DNA of 64,000 bases from contig DHGP01000016.1 of the NCBI GenBank assembly GCA_002402825.1, positions 16,406 through 80,405 of the forward strand, in the 5' to 3' direction. A model generated the notes under the pieces. It had not been told where the DNA came from, did not search any database, and was given only the letters and a program-made list of their open reading frames with translations. Made by a program: the position numbers and the translations under genes. The stretch's first letter is position 1. Each line of letters begins with the position of its first letter. Positions 24,687 through 33,142 of the stretch are shown piece after piece. The DNA is from Firmicutes bacterium UBA4795 (GTDB lineage Bacteria; Bacillota; Desulfotomaculia; Desulfotomaculales; Nap2-2B).

Positions 24687-24929
24687 TTATTGTATTTTGC
24701 TCCTCTTTTCTTTTTTAAGAGTAAATTCTACTCCTTGATCCGGGTCACTCCAAAAATCTGTAAGCCGGAAACCTTGGGCAATTAATTTACGGCACTCGAC
24801 TACCGCTTTTTCGAGCTTGTCCAGAAAGTGTAACCCGGTTTTATCGCCTAAATCAGGAATGGGATCAACGGTAATTTTTTCTTCAATAAACTCACCTTCG
24901 TACTCTTCTTTAATTAACAAATCAGTCAT
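24687..24929 (-). CDS. Small acidic hypothetical protein
   Basis: 80 residues, acidic (MTDLLIKEEYEGEFIEEKI), with no membrane segment or cysteine. The centre (LHFLDKLEKAVVECRKLIAQ) is probably helical and the C terminus is basic. GGGGG sits before the ATG. Not recognised. It sits alone between the SASP and rpmB genes. Confidence 0.6.
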   Translation of the reverse strand: MTDLLIKEEYEGEFIEEKITVDPIPDLGDKTGLHFLDKLEKAVVECRKLIAQGFRLTDFWSDPDQGVEFTLKKEKRSKIQ

Positions 24930-25105
24930 GTTTTATTCCCCCTTACTTAAATTTTAAAGTTTTAAGCCCATTTTATCATTTACTGTTGCCCTTTACAAAG
25001 TAAGATAATTTTTGATAAAATATAGCCTGATGTTCTTTAAATTTGAGGTAAGGTTTCGATTTAAATTAAAAGGGTTTTGCCAGGATAGAAAAGGAGATGG
25101 CTTAA

Positions 25106-25300
25106 ATGGCTAGAAAATGTGCTATCTGTGGTAAGGGAGTGGCGGTAGGAATGCAAATTAGCCACTCCCATATCCGGACAAAAAAAACATGGTCCCCCAA
25201 TTTGCAGCGGGTAAAAATCCTTGTTAACGAAAATGTACCTAAGAGGACTCTCGTTTGTACCCGGTGTTTAAGAAGCGGTAAAGTCCAGCGGGCTATCTAA
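25106..25300 (+). CDS. rpmB: 50S ribosomal protein L28
   Basis: 64-residue ribosomal protein of the large subunit. It begins MARKCAICGKGVAVGMQISH and later has CTRCLRSGKV, so it is the zinc-binding (four-cysteine) form. AAAAGGAGATGG precedes the ATG. Single gene. Identification is secure. Confidence 0.97.
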   Translation: MARKCAICGKGVAVGMQISHSHIRTKKTWSPNLQRVKILVNENVPKRTLVCTRCLRSGKVQRAI

Positions 25301-25318
25301 AAGTCGAAGGTTGCTTAT

Positions 25319-26368
25319 TTACAAAATTTGTTTTAAACGCTTGGTTGGCGTAATACCAGGAATACGGCCACGTTTAGCAATGGGTTTTCTGTTAACTTCT
25401 TTAAGGTCCATGGTCATGTCAATGGGAGTAGCCCGGGAAATGTAACTTCCTACGCCAAAGGAATCTGCTCCTGCCTCAATTAAGGCGGGAATACGTTCGG
25501 CGGTTATGCCCCCGCTCACTAAAATTTGAACGTGTTTAAAACCAGCCTGGTCTAAACGGGCACGTACTTCCCGAACTAAATCAGGTGTTACCCCTCCGCG
25601 TTCACCAGGCGTATCCAGCCTTACTCCATTTAATTTTTCTTTTAAGGTTAAAGCTACCCGTAAAGTTTCTTCTGCTTCGTCCTTAAAGGTATCTACCAGG
25701 ATTATTACCGGAGAACCAGGAGGCATAGTCCGCTGGTAAACACGAGCTACTTCTACGGTATCGCCGACAATTAGAATAGCCGCGTGGGGAACAGTACCCG
25801 TTGGTTCTTGGTTCATTAACTTAGCTCCTAAAATGCAACTGGCGCCATCTGCTCCACCTATAATCGCTGCCCGTTCCATTACCGGCGCAACGGCGGGGTG
25901 AACATGACGCGCTCCAAAGCAAATAACTTTTTTATTTCCGGCCGCATCTTTACATTTTCGCGCAGCGGTAGCCCACCCGCTGGATTGGGCCAGGATGCCA
26001 AGGATTACAGTCTCAAAAATCCCAAAATTTTCGTACGGGCCGGCTATGCGCAAAACTACTTCTTTTTCTTGAAAATACTCCCCTTCCGGCAAGGCCCAAA
26101 CCTCTACCTGAGCGGGAGCTAAAAGATTTTTCACTTCGGGTAGACCGGCTAATAGTCCGGCACGATTGGCAAAAACTTCAGCTACCACAGGAGTATCAGC
26201 CAACCCAATTTCTTTTAACAGTTCAACAGTTTTAACAAAATAAATATCGGTAGTCCAGCCGGCCATGATTTCATGGTGCTCAGCTGAAAAAAATGTTCTT
26301 TGCGGAGAAATATGATAATCTGTTGTTTCTTTTAAGCTACTTAAAGGTTTAAGCACTTTTTCTGCCAC
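25319..26368 (-). CDS. Nicotinate phosphoribosyltransferase-like protein
   Basis: Predicted to make nicotinate mononucleotide from nicotinate and PRPP for NAD salvage. The 349 residues fit the short COG1488 group. An N-terminal domain has YHISPQRTFFSAEHHEIMAG, followed by CFGARHVHPAVAPVMERAAIIGGADGAS and the barrel C terminus GVRLDTPGERGG plus VSGGITAERIPALIEAGADSFGVGSY (phosphate-binding). It lies downstream of ribH with a 32-base gap, so it may be the last gene of the riboflavin operon, linking two cofactor pathways. Family call is good; exact substrate not proven. Confidence 0.85.
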   Translation of the reverse strand: MAEKVLKPLSSLKETTDYHISPQRTFFSAEHHEIMAGWTTDIYFVKTVELLKEIGLADTPVVAEVFANRAGLLAGLPEVKNLLAPAQVEVWALPEGEYFQEKEVVLRIAGPYENFGIFETVILGILAQSSGWATAARKCKDAAGNKKVICFGARHVHPAVAPVMERAAIIGGADGASCILGAKLMNQEPTGTVPHAAILIVGDTVEVARVYQRTMPPGSPVIILVDTFKDEAEETLRVALTLKEKLNGVRLDTPGERGGVTPDLVREVRARLDQAGFKHVQILVSGGITAERIPALIEAGADSFGVGSYISRATPIDMTMDLKEVNRKPIAKRGRIPGITPTKRLKQIL

Positions 26369-26400
26369 TCCTTCTTAAATAAATTTTCAACCGCGCTTTT

Positions 26401-26871
26401 TTACCCCGCAATATTTTTTATTAAATTAGCCATTTCAATGGCATTTAGGGCTGCGTTCCAGCCTTTGTTCCCGGCTTTAGTGCCAGCTCTCTCAATGGCT
26501 TGCTCTATGGTATCAGCAGTGACAACGCCAAAAATAGTGGGAACCCCACTTTCCAAGCTTACTTTGGCCACTCCCTTAGCTGCTTCAGCGGCTATATATT
26601 CAAAATGAGGAGTGGCCCCTCTAATTACCGCCCCCAAGCAAATAATAGCGTCAAATCTTTGGGTGGCGATTAATTGACGGGCTAAAACAGGAATTTCAAA
26701 GGCACCTGGTACCCAGGCAACTTCAATATCCTGTTCTCTTACTCCGTGCCGGTATAAGGCGTCCAAAGCACCGGAAAGCAGGCGATGGGTTATAAATTCG
26801 TTAAAACGACTTACCACCAAGCCAAAACGTAAACCCTGACCTATTAAATTACCTTCAAAAGTATGCGGCAT
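26401..26871 (-). CDS. ribH: 6,7-dimethyl-8-ribityllumazine synthase
   Basis: Penultimate step of riboflavin synthesis, condensing the ribitylamino-uracil with 3,4-dihydroxy-2-butanone 4-phosphate. The 156 residues have the expected VSRFNEFITHRLLSGALDAL, WVPGAFEIPV and GAVIRGATPHFEYIAAEAAKG (catalytic His region). Last rib gene of the ribD-E-BA-H operon. Identification is secure. Confidence 0.97.
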   Translation of the reverse strand: MPHTFEGNLIGQGLRFGLVVSRFNEFITHRLLSGALDALYRHGVREQDIEVAWVPGAFEIPVLARQLIATQRFDAIICLGAVIRGATPHFEYIAAEAAKGVAKVSLESGVPTIFGVVTADTIEQAIERAGTKAGNKGWNAALNAIEMANLIKNIAG

Positions 26872-26936
26872 TTTTATTCGCCCCTTTTATTTATTATGGT
26901 TATAGTGTAAGGCGTTAAATTTAACGCCCCTAATAT

Positions 26937-28142
26937 TTATATATTTAATAAGTGCCCAAGTTTATTTTTCTTTGTGGACAGGTAAAAATAATTATTTTCA
27001 CCAGGGCAAATTTCTATTGGCACCCGGTCCACAACCTGCAAACCATACCCTTCCAAACCAGCAATTTTACGGGGATTATTAGTAAGGAGGCGAATTTTCT
27101 TTAGCCCTAAATCTACCAGAATTTGGGCCCCGATACCATAATCCCTTAAATCCGGAGGAAAACCTAAAGCTACATTAGCTTCAACCGTATCCTTGCCCTG
27201 GTCCTGCAGTTTATAAGCCCTAATTTTATTTAAAAGTCCTATTCCTCTTCCTTCCTGGCGCATATATAAAAGAACGCCGGTGCCTTCATGGGCTATCATT
27301 TCCAATGACCGGGCAACCTGATCCCCGCAGTCGCAGCGCAGGGAATGAAATACGTCTCCGGTAAGGCATTCAGAATGTACCCTTACCAAAGGTGCTTCTA
27401 CATTGGTTAATTCTCCTTTAACCAGGGCAATATGACCTTTTTTGTCCAGCAAACTTTCGTAGGCTACGGCAGTAAATTCGCCGTAATGAGTGGGCAGATA
27501 AGCTGAATCCACCCGCCGGACGAGTTTTTCTCGGTGCCGCCGGAACATAATTAAATCGGCAATAGTAATCATTTTTAAGCCGTGCTGGCAGCAAAATTCC
27601 TTAAGTTCCGGGACGCGGGCCATGGTACCGTCGGGTTTCATAATTTCACAAATTACCCCTGCCGGATATAAACCGGCCAACCTGGTTAAATCCACTGCTG
27701 CTTCAGTATGACCTGCCCGCCGCAGAACCCCACCTTCTTTAGCTTGCAAAGGGAAAATGTGCCCTGGCCGGCGTAAATCTTCCGGTTTGGTTTGCGGGTC
27801 AAGGAGATATTTTATGGTTAAGGCCCGGTCATAAGCTGAAATACCCGTGGTAGTATTTTTGTGGTCAATAGAGATACTAAAGGCGGTGGTGTGGGGATCA
27901 GTATTATTGTAAGGAACCATAAGGGGTAAGTTTAATTCCTCACACTTTTGTTCAGTAAGGGGGACACAAATTAAACCCCGTCCGTGGGTAGCCATAAAAT
28001 TAATTGCTTCGGGGGTAACTTTTTCCGCCGCAATAATTAAATCTCCTTCATTTTCTCGATTCTCATCATCTACCACCACTACAAATTTACCCTGGGAGAT
28101 ATCCTTGAGGGCTTCTTCAATGGTACTAAAAGTAAACTCCAC
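26937..28142 (-). CDS. ribBA: Bifunctional DHBP synthase / GTP cyclohydrolase II
   Basis: Supplies both riboflavin precursors. The N-terminal half (about 1-200) is 3,4-dihydroxy-2-butanone-4-phosphate synthase with DDENRENEGDLIIAAEKV. The C-terminal half (about 205-401) is GTP cyclohydrolase II with the zinc ligands in HSECLTGDVFHSLRCDCG and the catalytic RQEGRGIGLLNKI. Full length at 401 residues. Third gene in the operon; the gap upstream is full of degenerate short words (TTACTGATTACTAACGAC). Identification is secure. Confidence 0.97.
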   Translation of the reverse strand: MEFTFSTIEEALKDISQGKFVVVVDDENRENEGDLIIAAEKVTPEAINFMATHGRGLICVPLTEQKCEELNLPLMVPYNNTDPHTTAFSISIDHKNTTTGISAYDRALTIKYLLDPQTKPEDLRRPGHIFPLQAKEGGVLRRAGHTEAAVDLTRLAGLYPAGVICEIMKPDGTMARVPELKEFCCQHGLKMITIADLIMFRRHREKLVRRVDSAYLPTHYGEFTAVAYESLLDKKGHIALVKGELTNVEAPLVRVHSECLTGDVFHSLRCDCGDQVARSLEMIAHEGTGVLLYMRQEGRGIGLLNKIRAYKLQDQGKDTVEANVALGFPPDLRDYGIGAQILVDLGLKKIRLLTNNPRKIAGLEGYGLQVVDRVPIEICPGENNYFYLSTKKNKLGHLLNI

Positions 28143-28250
28143 TATATATTTCCTCCTTTTGATTGTTAGTTACTTTTGGTTAATCGCCAGCTTACGATTT
28201 TGTCAGCCAACTACTAAATATTAATCCTGATTACTGATTACTAACGACTA

Positions 28251-28892
28251 TTAAGTGTAACCGTGGGTGGCTAAAAAATCTAAGGAAATACCCTCCTCTT
28301 TTTTAGATACCGTTAAGAATTTTTCAATATATTTACCAATAATATCTACTTCCAAATTTACTGTTTCACCTGGTTTTTTATTTCCCAGGTTAGTGGCTTG
28401 TCTGGTATGGGGAATTAAGGAAACCTGAAAACTATCTTTCCGGGTATATACGACGGTTAGACTTGTCCCGTCAACGGCAACTGAACCTTTTGGTACAATA
28501 TAGCGCATTACCTGTGGGGAGGTACGAATGGTAATTAGTACAGCAATACCGTTTTTTTTCTTATCTATAATTGTACCTACGTCATCAACGTGGCCGCTAA
28601 CTAAGTGTCCACCTAAACGGTCTGTTAAGCGTAAGGGACGTTCCAAATTGACCTGATCGCCCGGTTTTAACTGACTTAAGTTTGATTTGACTAACGTTTC
28701 GGCCATTACCTCGGCGGTTAATAAAAACGGTTTTAAATTAACCACGGTTAAGCATACTCCGTTAACGGCAATACTATCCCCTATTTGAATATCCTCCGTA
28801 ACTTTAACAGCTTTAATAACCAGACGGGCATAGTTTTCTCCCCGGCTAATCTGCTGAATAACGCCCAATTCTTCAATTAAGCCCGTAAACAA
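28251..28892 (-). CDS. ribE: Riboflavin synthase, alpha subunit
   Basis: Dismutates two lumazines to riboflavin. The 213 residues contain two lumazine-binding repeats (about 1-95 and 96-195), each with the family pattern: MFTGLIEELG, DSIAVNGVCLTV, then GHLVSGHVDDVG and GSVAVDGTSLTV. It lies between ribD and ribBA. Identification is secure. Confidence 0.97.
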   Translation of the reverse strand: MFTGLIEELGVIQQISRGENYARLVIKAVKVTEDIQIGDSIAVNGVCLTVVNLKPFLLTAEVMAETLVKSNLSQLKPGDQVNLERPLRLTDRLGGHLVSGHVDDVGTIIDKKKNGIAVLITIRTSPQVMRYIVPKGSVAVDGTSLTVVYTRKDSFQVSLIPHTRQATNLGNKKPGETVNLEVDIIGKYIEKFLTVSKKEEGISLDFLATHGYT

Positions 28893-28931
28893 TTTAAATT
28901 ACTCCCCTTTGTCTAAAGTACAGAAGAATTT

Positions 28932-28990
28932 TATTAACGACTGATGTCTGATGACCTTACTAACAAATAACATCTGACGCCCGACGACCG
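28932..28990. repeat. Degenerate ACGACTGATGTC repeat words at the ribD 3' end
   Basis: Words TTAACGACTGATGTCTGATG, AACATCTGACGCCCGACGAC run from the ribD-ribE gap into the ribD coding sequence. The ribD C-terminal residues GRRASDVIC are read from this DNA. Same family as 13588-13702. Confidence 0.6.
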
Positions 28991-30093
28991 TTTAAATAGC
29001 CTTCCACGTAAATATCCTGGCCGCATTTTTTTACGGTAATTTGTTTTAAAGGAAAAGCTTCCTTTATACTGGCAACGCCTTCACCGCCTACCGGACCCGG
29101 GGCCTCCTGACCGCCAATAATTAGGGGGGCAATGAACCATCCTATTTTATCTACAATTCCTGCCTTTAGAGCTGAACCATGAACTTCCCCCCCTCCTTCA
29201 ATGAGCACGCTGGTAATTTCCCGCCGCCCCAGCTCAAGCATTAAAGCTTTTAAATCTACCCTTCCGTTATTGTTGGTATTTACCGATAAAACCTCTACCC
29301 CCATTTTTTCTAACCGGTTTATTTTATCTACCGGTGCTGCATTTGTAACGGCAATGAGGGTAGGAGTTTCTTTGGCGCTAGTTACCACTTGAGCTTCTAA
29401 TGGGGTACGGGCTTGACTATCTACCACTATTCGTACGGGATTTTTAGTTTCTCCTTCCGGTAAATGAGTGGTTAAAGCCGGGTTGTCCCTAAGAATAGTA
29501 TTTACTCCTACTAAAATAGCGTCATACCAGTTTCTTAACTGATGGCTGTAATTTCTGGCTTCAGGTCCGGTAATCCATTTTGATTCTCCCGTTCGAGTGG
29601 CAATTTTACCATCCAGGCTCATAGCTGCCTTAAGGATTACAAAAGGCATTTTTGTGGTGATATATTTAATAAAAGCCTCATTTAAACGCTGGGCCTCTTT
29701 TTCCTGAACTCCAACGGTAACTTTTAGCCCTCCTTCTTTTATACATTTTATGCCTTTACCTCTTACCAAAGGGTTAGGGTCAACCATGGCCACCACAACC
29801 CTTTCCACACCTGAATTTAATATGGCTTTAGTGCAGGGCTCTGTTCTTCCCTGGTGGCAGCACGGTTCCAGGGTTACATATAAAGTTGCTGCACGCGCAT
29901 CTTTCCCCGCCTCATTTAAAGCGTGAATCTCGGCGTGCGGTGTACCTGCTTTGGTATGGTAACCCTGGCCAATTATCTTATTGTTCTTTACTACCAGGGC
30001 TCCTACCATAGGGTTGGGGCTGGTGCGCCCTTGCGCCCGTTGCGCCAAATTTAAGGCAATTTGCATGTAGTACTTATCCGTGGCTGATTCCAA
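28960..30093 (-). CDS. ribD: Bifunctional riboflavin deaminase-reductase
   Basis: Deaminates then reduces the pyrimidine intermediate of riboflavin synthesis. The N-terminal zinc deaminase (about 1-145) has GTPHAEIHALNEAG and TLEPCCHQGRTEPCTKAI. The C-terminal reductase (about 146-365) has MSLDGKIATRTGESKWITG and LIEGGGEVHGSAL. The start is taken as TTG at 30093 (protein then ESATDKYYMQIALNLA, with GGGGTG upstream); GTG at 30108 is the alternative. A longer frame to 30147 would begin inside the riboswitch terminator. First gene after the FMN riboswitch. The C terminus is encoded by repeat DNA. Confidence 0.94.
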   Translation of the reverse strand: MESATDKYYMQIALNLAQRAQGRTSPNPMVGALVVKNNKIIGQGYHTKAGTPHAEIHALNEAGKDARAATLYVTLEPCCHQGRTEPCTKAILNSGVERVVVAMVDPNPLVRGKGIKCIKEGGLKVTVGVQEKEAQRLNEAFIKYITTKMPFVILKAAMSLDGKIATRTGESKWITGPEARNYSHQLRNWYDAILVGVNTILRDNPALTTHLPEGETKNPVRIVVDSQARTPLEAQVVTSAKETPTLIAVTNAAPVDKINRLEKMGVEVLSVNTNNNGRVDLKALMLELGRREITSVLIEGGGEVHGSALKAGIVDKIGWFIAPLIIGGQEAPGPVGGEGVASIKEAFPLKQITVKKCGQDIYVEGYLNGRRASDVIC

Positions 30094-30110
30094 ATTTATC
30101 TGCTTCACCC

Positions 30111-30144
30111 CAAAATTAAAACCCTGAAAGATAAACTTCAGGGT
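30111..30144 (-). terminator. FMN-riboswitch terminator
   Basis: ACCCTGAA (30121-30128) and TTCAGGGT (30137-30144) form the stem; on the minus strand TTTTAATTTT follows. It lies between the riboswitch and ribD and ends only a few bases before the start region. Confidence 0.85.
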
Positions 30145-30179
30145 CAAAAAAAATTAAAAAATTATCTTAATTTTACAAC

Positions 30180-30385
30180 CTTCTTCCTTCCAGACTTTAA
30201 CTGTCGGCCCTGGCTTTGCACCAGATCAACCTGGCTCTCACTATACCATAATAATTTAAAGTTACCACTCTTCAAATATAACATATTCACTTTTTACCGC
30301 TTATTGACGTTTGTGAAAGTCAGGCTCGCGGGCTTAAAAAAATACTTCTTACCGCCGGTATGGAATTTCACCCGTCCCTGAAGGT
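30180..30385 (-). promoter_or_regulatory. FMN riboswitch (RFN element)
   Basis: Minus strand, in order: CTTCAGGGACGGGTGAAATT, TACCGGCGGTAA, AAGCCCGCGAGCC, then ATCTGGTGCAAAGCCAGGGC, CGACAGTTAAAGTCTGGAAG. These are the conserved RFN blocks. FMN binding should terminate transcription of ribD-E-BA-H. Confidence 0.96.
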
Positions 30386-30421
30386 ACACATTTTTCTATT
30401 TGGTTTTTTTTAATTATAATG

Positions 30422-30450
30422 ATTATATGAACAAATTTTTTTCTTGTCAA
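30422..30450 (-). promoter_or_regulatory. Perfect sigma-A promoter of the rib operon
   Basis: Minus strand: TTGACA (30450-30445), 17-base spacer, TATAAT (30427-30422), about 37 bases before the riboswitch. Confidence 0.85.
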
Positions 30451-30560
30451 TAGCTATGATATAAGACGTTAATATTTTAAGGATAAGGTAAAGATTTTTT
30501 CAAGTTATTTCTCTTTTAAGGGCAAAAAAGACGTTGCTGTTTTAAAAAGTTCCTCCTTAA

Positions 30561-30648
30561 TGGGTATTGGGGTCAGGTCTTGAAATATAAGAATTGTTCA
30601 TTATGTTCTTTATAATACTGATATTTCAAGACCTGACCCCAATACCCA
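30561..30648. repeat. 28-base perfect inverted repeat (REP/RAYT-like)
   Basis: Arms 30561-30588 and 30621-30648 are exact reverse complements (beginning TGGGTATTGGGGTCAGGTCT), separated by 32 bases. The GGGGTCAGGTCTTG core is, from memory, typical of DNA flanking IS200-like/REP-associated tyrosine transposases. No transposase gene is present here, so this would be a stand-alone copy. Confidence 0.75.
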
Positions 30649-30691
30649 ACTATTAGTTAGACGTTTTAAACGGCAAAAAAGTTCGGTACAT

Positions 30692-31168
30692 TTATTTATT
30701 TCTCAGTTCAATGAACTGGATGAACTTGTTTACTTCACTTTTTAATTGGGCAAAAATTTGCGGAAGATTATTCACCAGACGTTCCATATTTGCTATATTA
30801 AGGTTGAAGGTATATATGTTTCGAATAACGTGTCGAAAGCTTCGATATTCATCTAAAGCATCGCGTGTTTGTAAAGAAATCACCGGGGGACGAACCATGG
30901 GTATTTCCACGGCCATTTGGCGCAACAGTTCCTGGTGCCACCTTTTTCCCTCCGGTTTATTTTGGTCAATAGAATTGGCAATCAGCTCAAACATACGTTC
31001 CAGGCCGGTATAAATACCGTGTAAATTAAGGGCTACGCTATCCAGATAAAACTCATCTCCAGTTTTTTTTGCCCGCTGCCATCCTTGCCGGGTTCGTTCT
31101 GCTATTTTTTCTATTTCCAAAAGCTCTTCCTGCAGCCTGCCGGCTAATACAAGGTGTTTTTTGTTCAT
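30692..31168 (-). CDS. HEPN (HepT-like) protein, putative toxin
   Basis: 158-residue helical protein of the HepT-like HEPN ribonuclease group. The region YRSFRHVIRNIYTFNL (about 108-123) corresponds to the family's FRHLxRHxYG block, but the second histidine position is Asn here, so catalytic competence is uncertain. The gene overlaps the 3' end of the upstream nucleotidyltransferase gene by four bases, the usual HEPN/MNT toxin-antitoxin layout. In known pairs the HEPN protein is a toxin that the MNT partner neutralises, by AMPylation in studied cases. Confidence 0.75.
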   Translation of the reverse strand: MNKKHLVLAGRLQEELLEIEKIAERTRQGWQRAKKTGDEFYLDSVALNLHGIYTGLERMFELIANSIDQNKPEGKRWHQELLRQMAVEIPMVRPPVISLQTRDALDEYRSFRHVIRNIYTFNLNIANMERLVNNLPQIFAQLKSEVNKFIQFIELRNK

Positions 31169-31542
31169 ACTTCAATTCCCTCCTTAATGGCTTTGCGTAA
31201 AAAAGGAGGGCATTTTTCCCCATCCACCAGATCAACATTAAATTCTTCATTCATTTCTGTAATTTCACCTGCCGCAGCAAAAAAGCAATCATCCGGGATG
31301 CCCCATGCTGCTAAATCCACGTCAGAGCTCATTGTAAACCAGAGATTATGAACAAGGGAGCCGAAAACAACCACCTTTTTAGCTCCGTATCTTTTTTTCA
31401 GTAAAAGTGCCGCTTCCTTGGTTAATTTCCATGCCCTTTCCTGTCGTCTTAATAAATCTTCATGGTTTATCCCGTCACTGTCAACAAAGGTAAAGGGATA
31501 CTTTTGGGCGTAAAACTCAACCAGGTCCTTTTCCCTTTTCAT
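31165..31542 (-). CDS. MNT-type nucleotidyltransferase, putative antitoxin
   Basis: 125 residues. The minimal nucleotidyltransferase motif is present: VVVFGSLVHN, ten residues on, then DVDLAAWG, which gives GSx10DxD; a later acidic pair is EFNVDLVDG. This is the MntA-like antitoxin partner of the overlapping HEPN gene. A long N-terminal helix (about 1-50) precedes the fold. A G-rich ribosome site (GGAGAGGGGGGG) precedes the ATG. Confidence 0.8.
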   Translation of the reverse strand: MKREKDLVEFYAQKYPFTFVDSDGINHEDLLRRQERAWKLTKEAALLLKKRYGAKKVVVFGSLVHNLWFTMSSDVDLAAWGIPDDCFFAAAGEITEMNEEFNVDLVDGEKCPPFLRKAIKEGIEV

Positions 31543-31594
31543 AAGAACAGCCCCCCCTCTCCTTTAGTTATATTATACCATACTAAGATATTTT

Positions 31595-31688
31595 GTAACT
31601 ATTCAGGTGGATAGCCTGTAGGCAGTTAGGCTGTAGGAGGAAATAGGCGTGACTAACAGCCTACAGCCTAAACAACCTGAGTAGTAAC
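31595..31688. repeat. TIR-element copy D
   Basis: 94 bases, left end GTAACTATTCAGGT (31595-31608), right end ACCTGAGTAGTAAC (31675-31688). The interior is different from the other copies, being built of TAGCCTGTAGGC / GCCTACAGCCTA words in inverted halves. It occupies most of the gap between the toxin-antitoxin pair and the RsgI-like pseudogene. Confidence 0.75.
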
Positions 31689-31761
31689 AAACTAAATATA
31701 ATAACCGTGCGTTTTTAAAAACTGGCTTTAAACTATTTTAATTTTAAGGAGGAATAGGTTT

Positions 31762-32477
31762 ATGGCGCGGAGAATTAGCAAGTTAAAGTTAATATTATCG
31801 TGTATTTTAGCCATAATCTTTGTACTGGGACTATGCAGTCTCACCCAGGCAGGCAATAATAAAAATTTTGGCGCAGCCGGAAAAAAGATAAAACAATTGC
31901 CTCCAGGTATTGAAGCTAAGATAAGCGTAAATAATCAAGCCTATAATAATGGTAACCTTAAAGTAGCAAATTGCACCGGTCACGGCGTAATTTATGAAGT
32001 GTATATTGTGACGGTAGTGCCACTTAACCAATCGGCCGAAGAGTTGCTGCAAAACTTGAATTTAAAAAGACAACCTTTTGAAAAAGAGTAGAAATAATTT
32101 TAGTAAGGGCATTGGAGAAAGGGCATCTTAAGGACGACTACCCGCAAATAATTCTGGCGGCGGTTTCCCCGGCTAAAAAAGAGGCTGTTTTAATAGTAAC
32201 AAATCAGGAAGTAGCTCAAATAATTAACCAAGCTTTAAATTAGGCCTCAAAGACGAAAATCAAAATTAATGTAGAAGAGTTGTTTCTTGGACAGGTAAAA
32301 ACTAAAGAGCAAAAAGAAAAAATTAAAGAAAAGCCAGGAATAGGCCCTAAATTGCCAAAATCAAAAAAGTCAAAAAATTTAAAAGCCAGGGATTTACCAA
32401 AACAAAATCAAATCCATTCTAATTCTAAGCAAAAAGTGAGATTAAATAGAGAAAGTTTAAACAAAGGAGATTTTTGA
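31762..32477 (+). pseudogene. RsgI-like anti-sigma factor ectodomain, broken
   Basis: Three consecutive pieces of one protein are visible. Piece 1 (31762-32091) has a membrane segment (about 9-30) and ends with LLQNLNLKRQPFEK. Piece 2 (to 32240) continues in the -1 frame with VEIILVRALEKGHLKDDYPQ and ends QIINQALN. After an in-frame TAG (32241-32243), piece 3 continues in the same frame with INVEELFLGQV, then a Lys-rich tail to 32477. The series matches the extracellular domain of RsgI-type anti-sigma factors (LNLKGKP, then a helix, then a basic tail). One frameshift and one stop make it a pseudogene; no partner sigma-I gene is seen nearby. Confidence 0.6.
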
Positions 32478-32515
32478 ATAATAGGCCGCTTATACGGGAG
32501 CAAAAATCTCCTTTG
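32462..32515. terminator. Bidirectional terminator between convergent genes
   Basis: 15-base perfect arms CAAAGGAGATTTTTG (32462-32476) and CAAAAATCTCCTTTG (32501-32515) with a 24-base loop. They overlap the ends of both the RsgI-like remnant and the Uma2 gene. Confidence 0.7.
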
Positions 32516-33065
32516 TTTCTATTTCAAGCCCTTTTAAAGTTAGAGACTTAACCTTTCCTTCTCCCTCAACTTTTTGGTCAAGAACAAACTTGCCTTCTTC
32601 CCCGACATATACTTCAATGCTTTGCTCCTCCGGGTCCACTAGCCAATACTCCTTTACTCCATGTCTGGCGTAAGTTCGGGCTTTTTTCTTTATGTCGTAA
32701 TAAGCGGTGGAAGGAGATAAAATCTCAATTACCAGGTCCGGAGCACCATTTATTTTAGCCGGCTCGATAAGGGAAAACCTTTCTTTAGCAATAAAAATAA
32801 TATCCGGCTGGTAACATTCTTTCTCTTCAAAGTAAACATCTACGGGAGCAAAAAGAACCAACCCTACGGATTTTTCCGCCACAAAATTATAAAACCTTCC
32901 TTCCAGGCGCATGGAAATAATTTGATGATAGGTGGTAGGTGCAGGGGTCATGATTAGTTTTCCTCCTATAAGTTGATAGGGAGCACCTTCAGGCAAAAGG
33001 GCATAGTCTGCATACGTATAAACTTCCCTTGCTGGAATCTGAATTTCCTTTGCCGGTAAGCTCAT
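32490..33065 (-). CDS. Uma2-family (DUF820) putative endonuclease
   Basis: 191 residues of the Uma2 group, a PD-(D/E)XK-like fold of unknown role that is abundant in accessory regions. Visible are YQLIGGKLIMTPAP, QPDIIFIAKERF, the core PDLVIEILSPSTAYYDIKKKARTYARHGVKEYWLVDP, and a C-terminal strand pair. The presumed catalytic Asp/Glu/Lys are the D in APDLVIEI, the E two residues on and the K of the DIKKK helix. Start ATG with GAGGGTG upstream. Family call secure; substrate unknown. Confidence 0.85.
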   Translation of the reverse strand: MSLPAKEIQIPAREVYTYADYALLPEGAPYQLIGGKLIMTPAPTTYHQIISMRLEGRFYNFVAEKSVGLVLFAPVDVYFEEKECYQPDIIFIAKERFSLIEPAKINGAPDLVIEILSPSTAYYDIKKKARTYARHGVKEYWLVDPEEQSIEVYVGEEGKFVLDQKVEGEGKVKSLTLKGLEIETKEIFAPV

Positions 33066-33142
33066 TTAACAACACCCTCTTTATTTTTCTTTACCTTTAT
33101 TCTAAACGACATTATACCTTAAGGCAACATTGGGAGATAATA

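Noticed and set aside
32060..32110. Programmed -1 frameshift in the RsgI-like gene
   Set aside because: Short A-run only, no downstream structure seen, and a second in-frame stop at 32241 makes decay the simpler reading.
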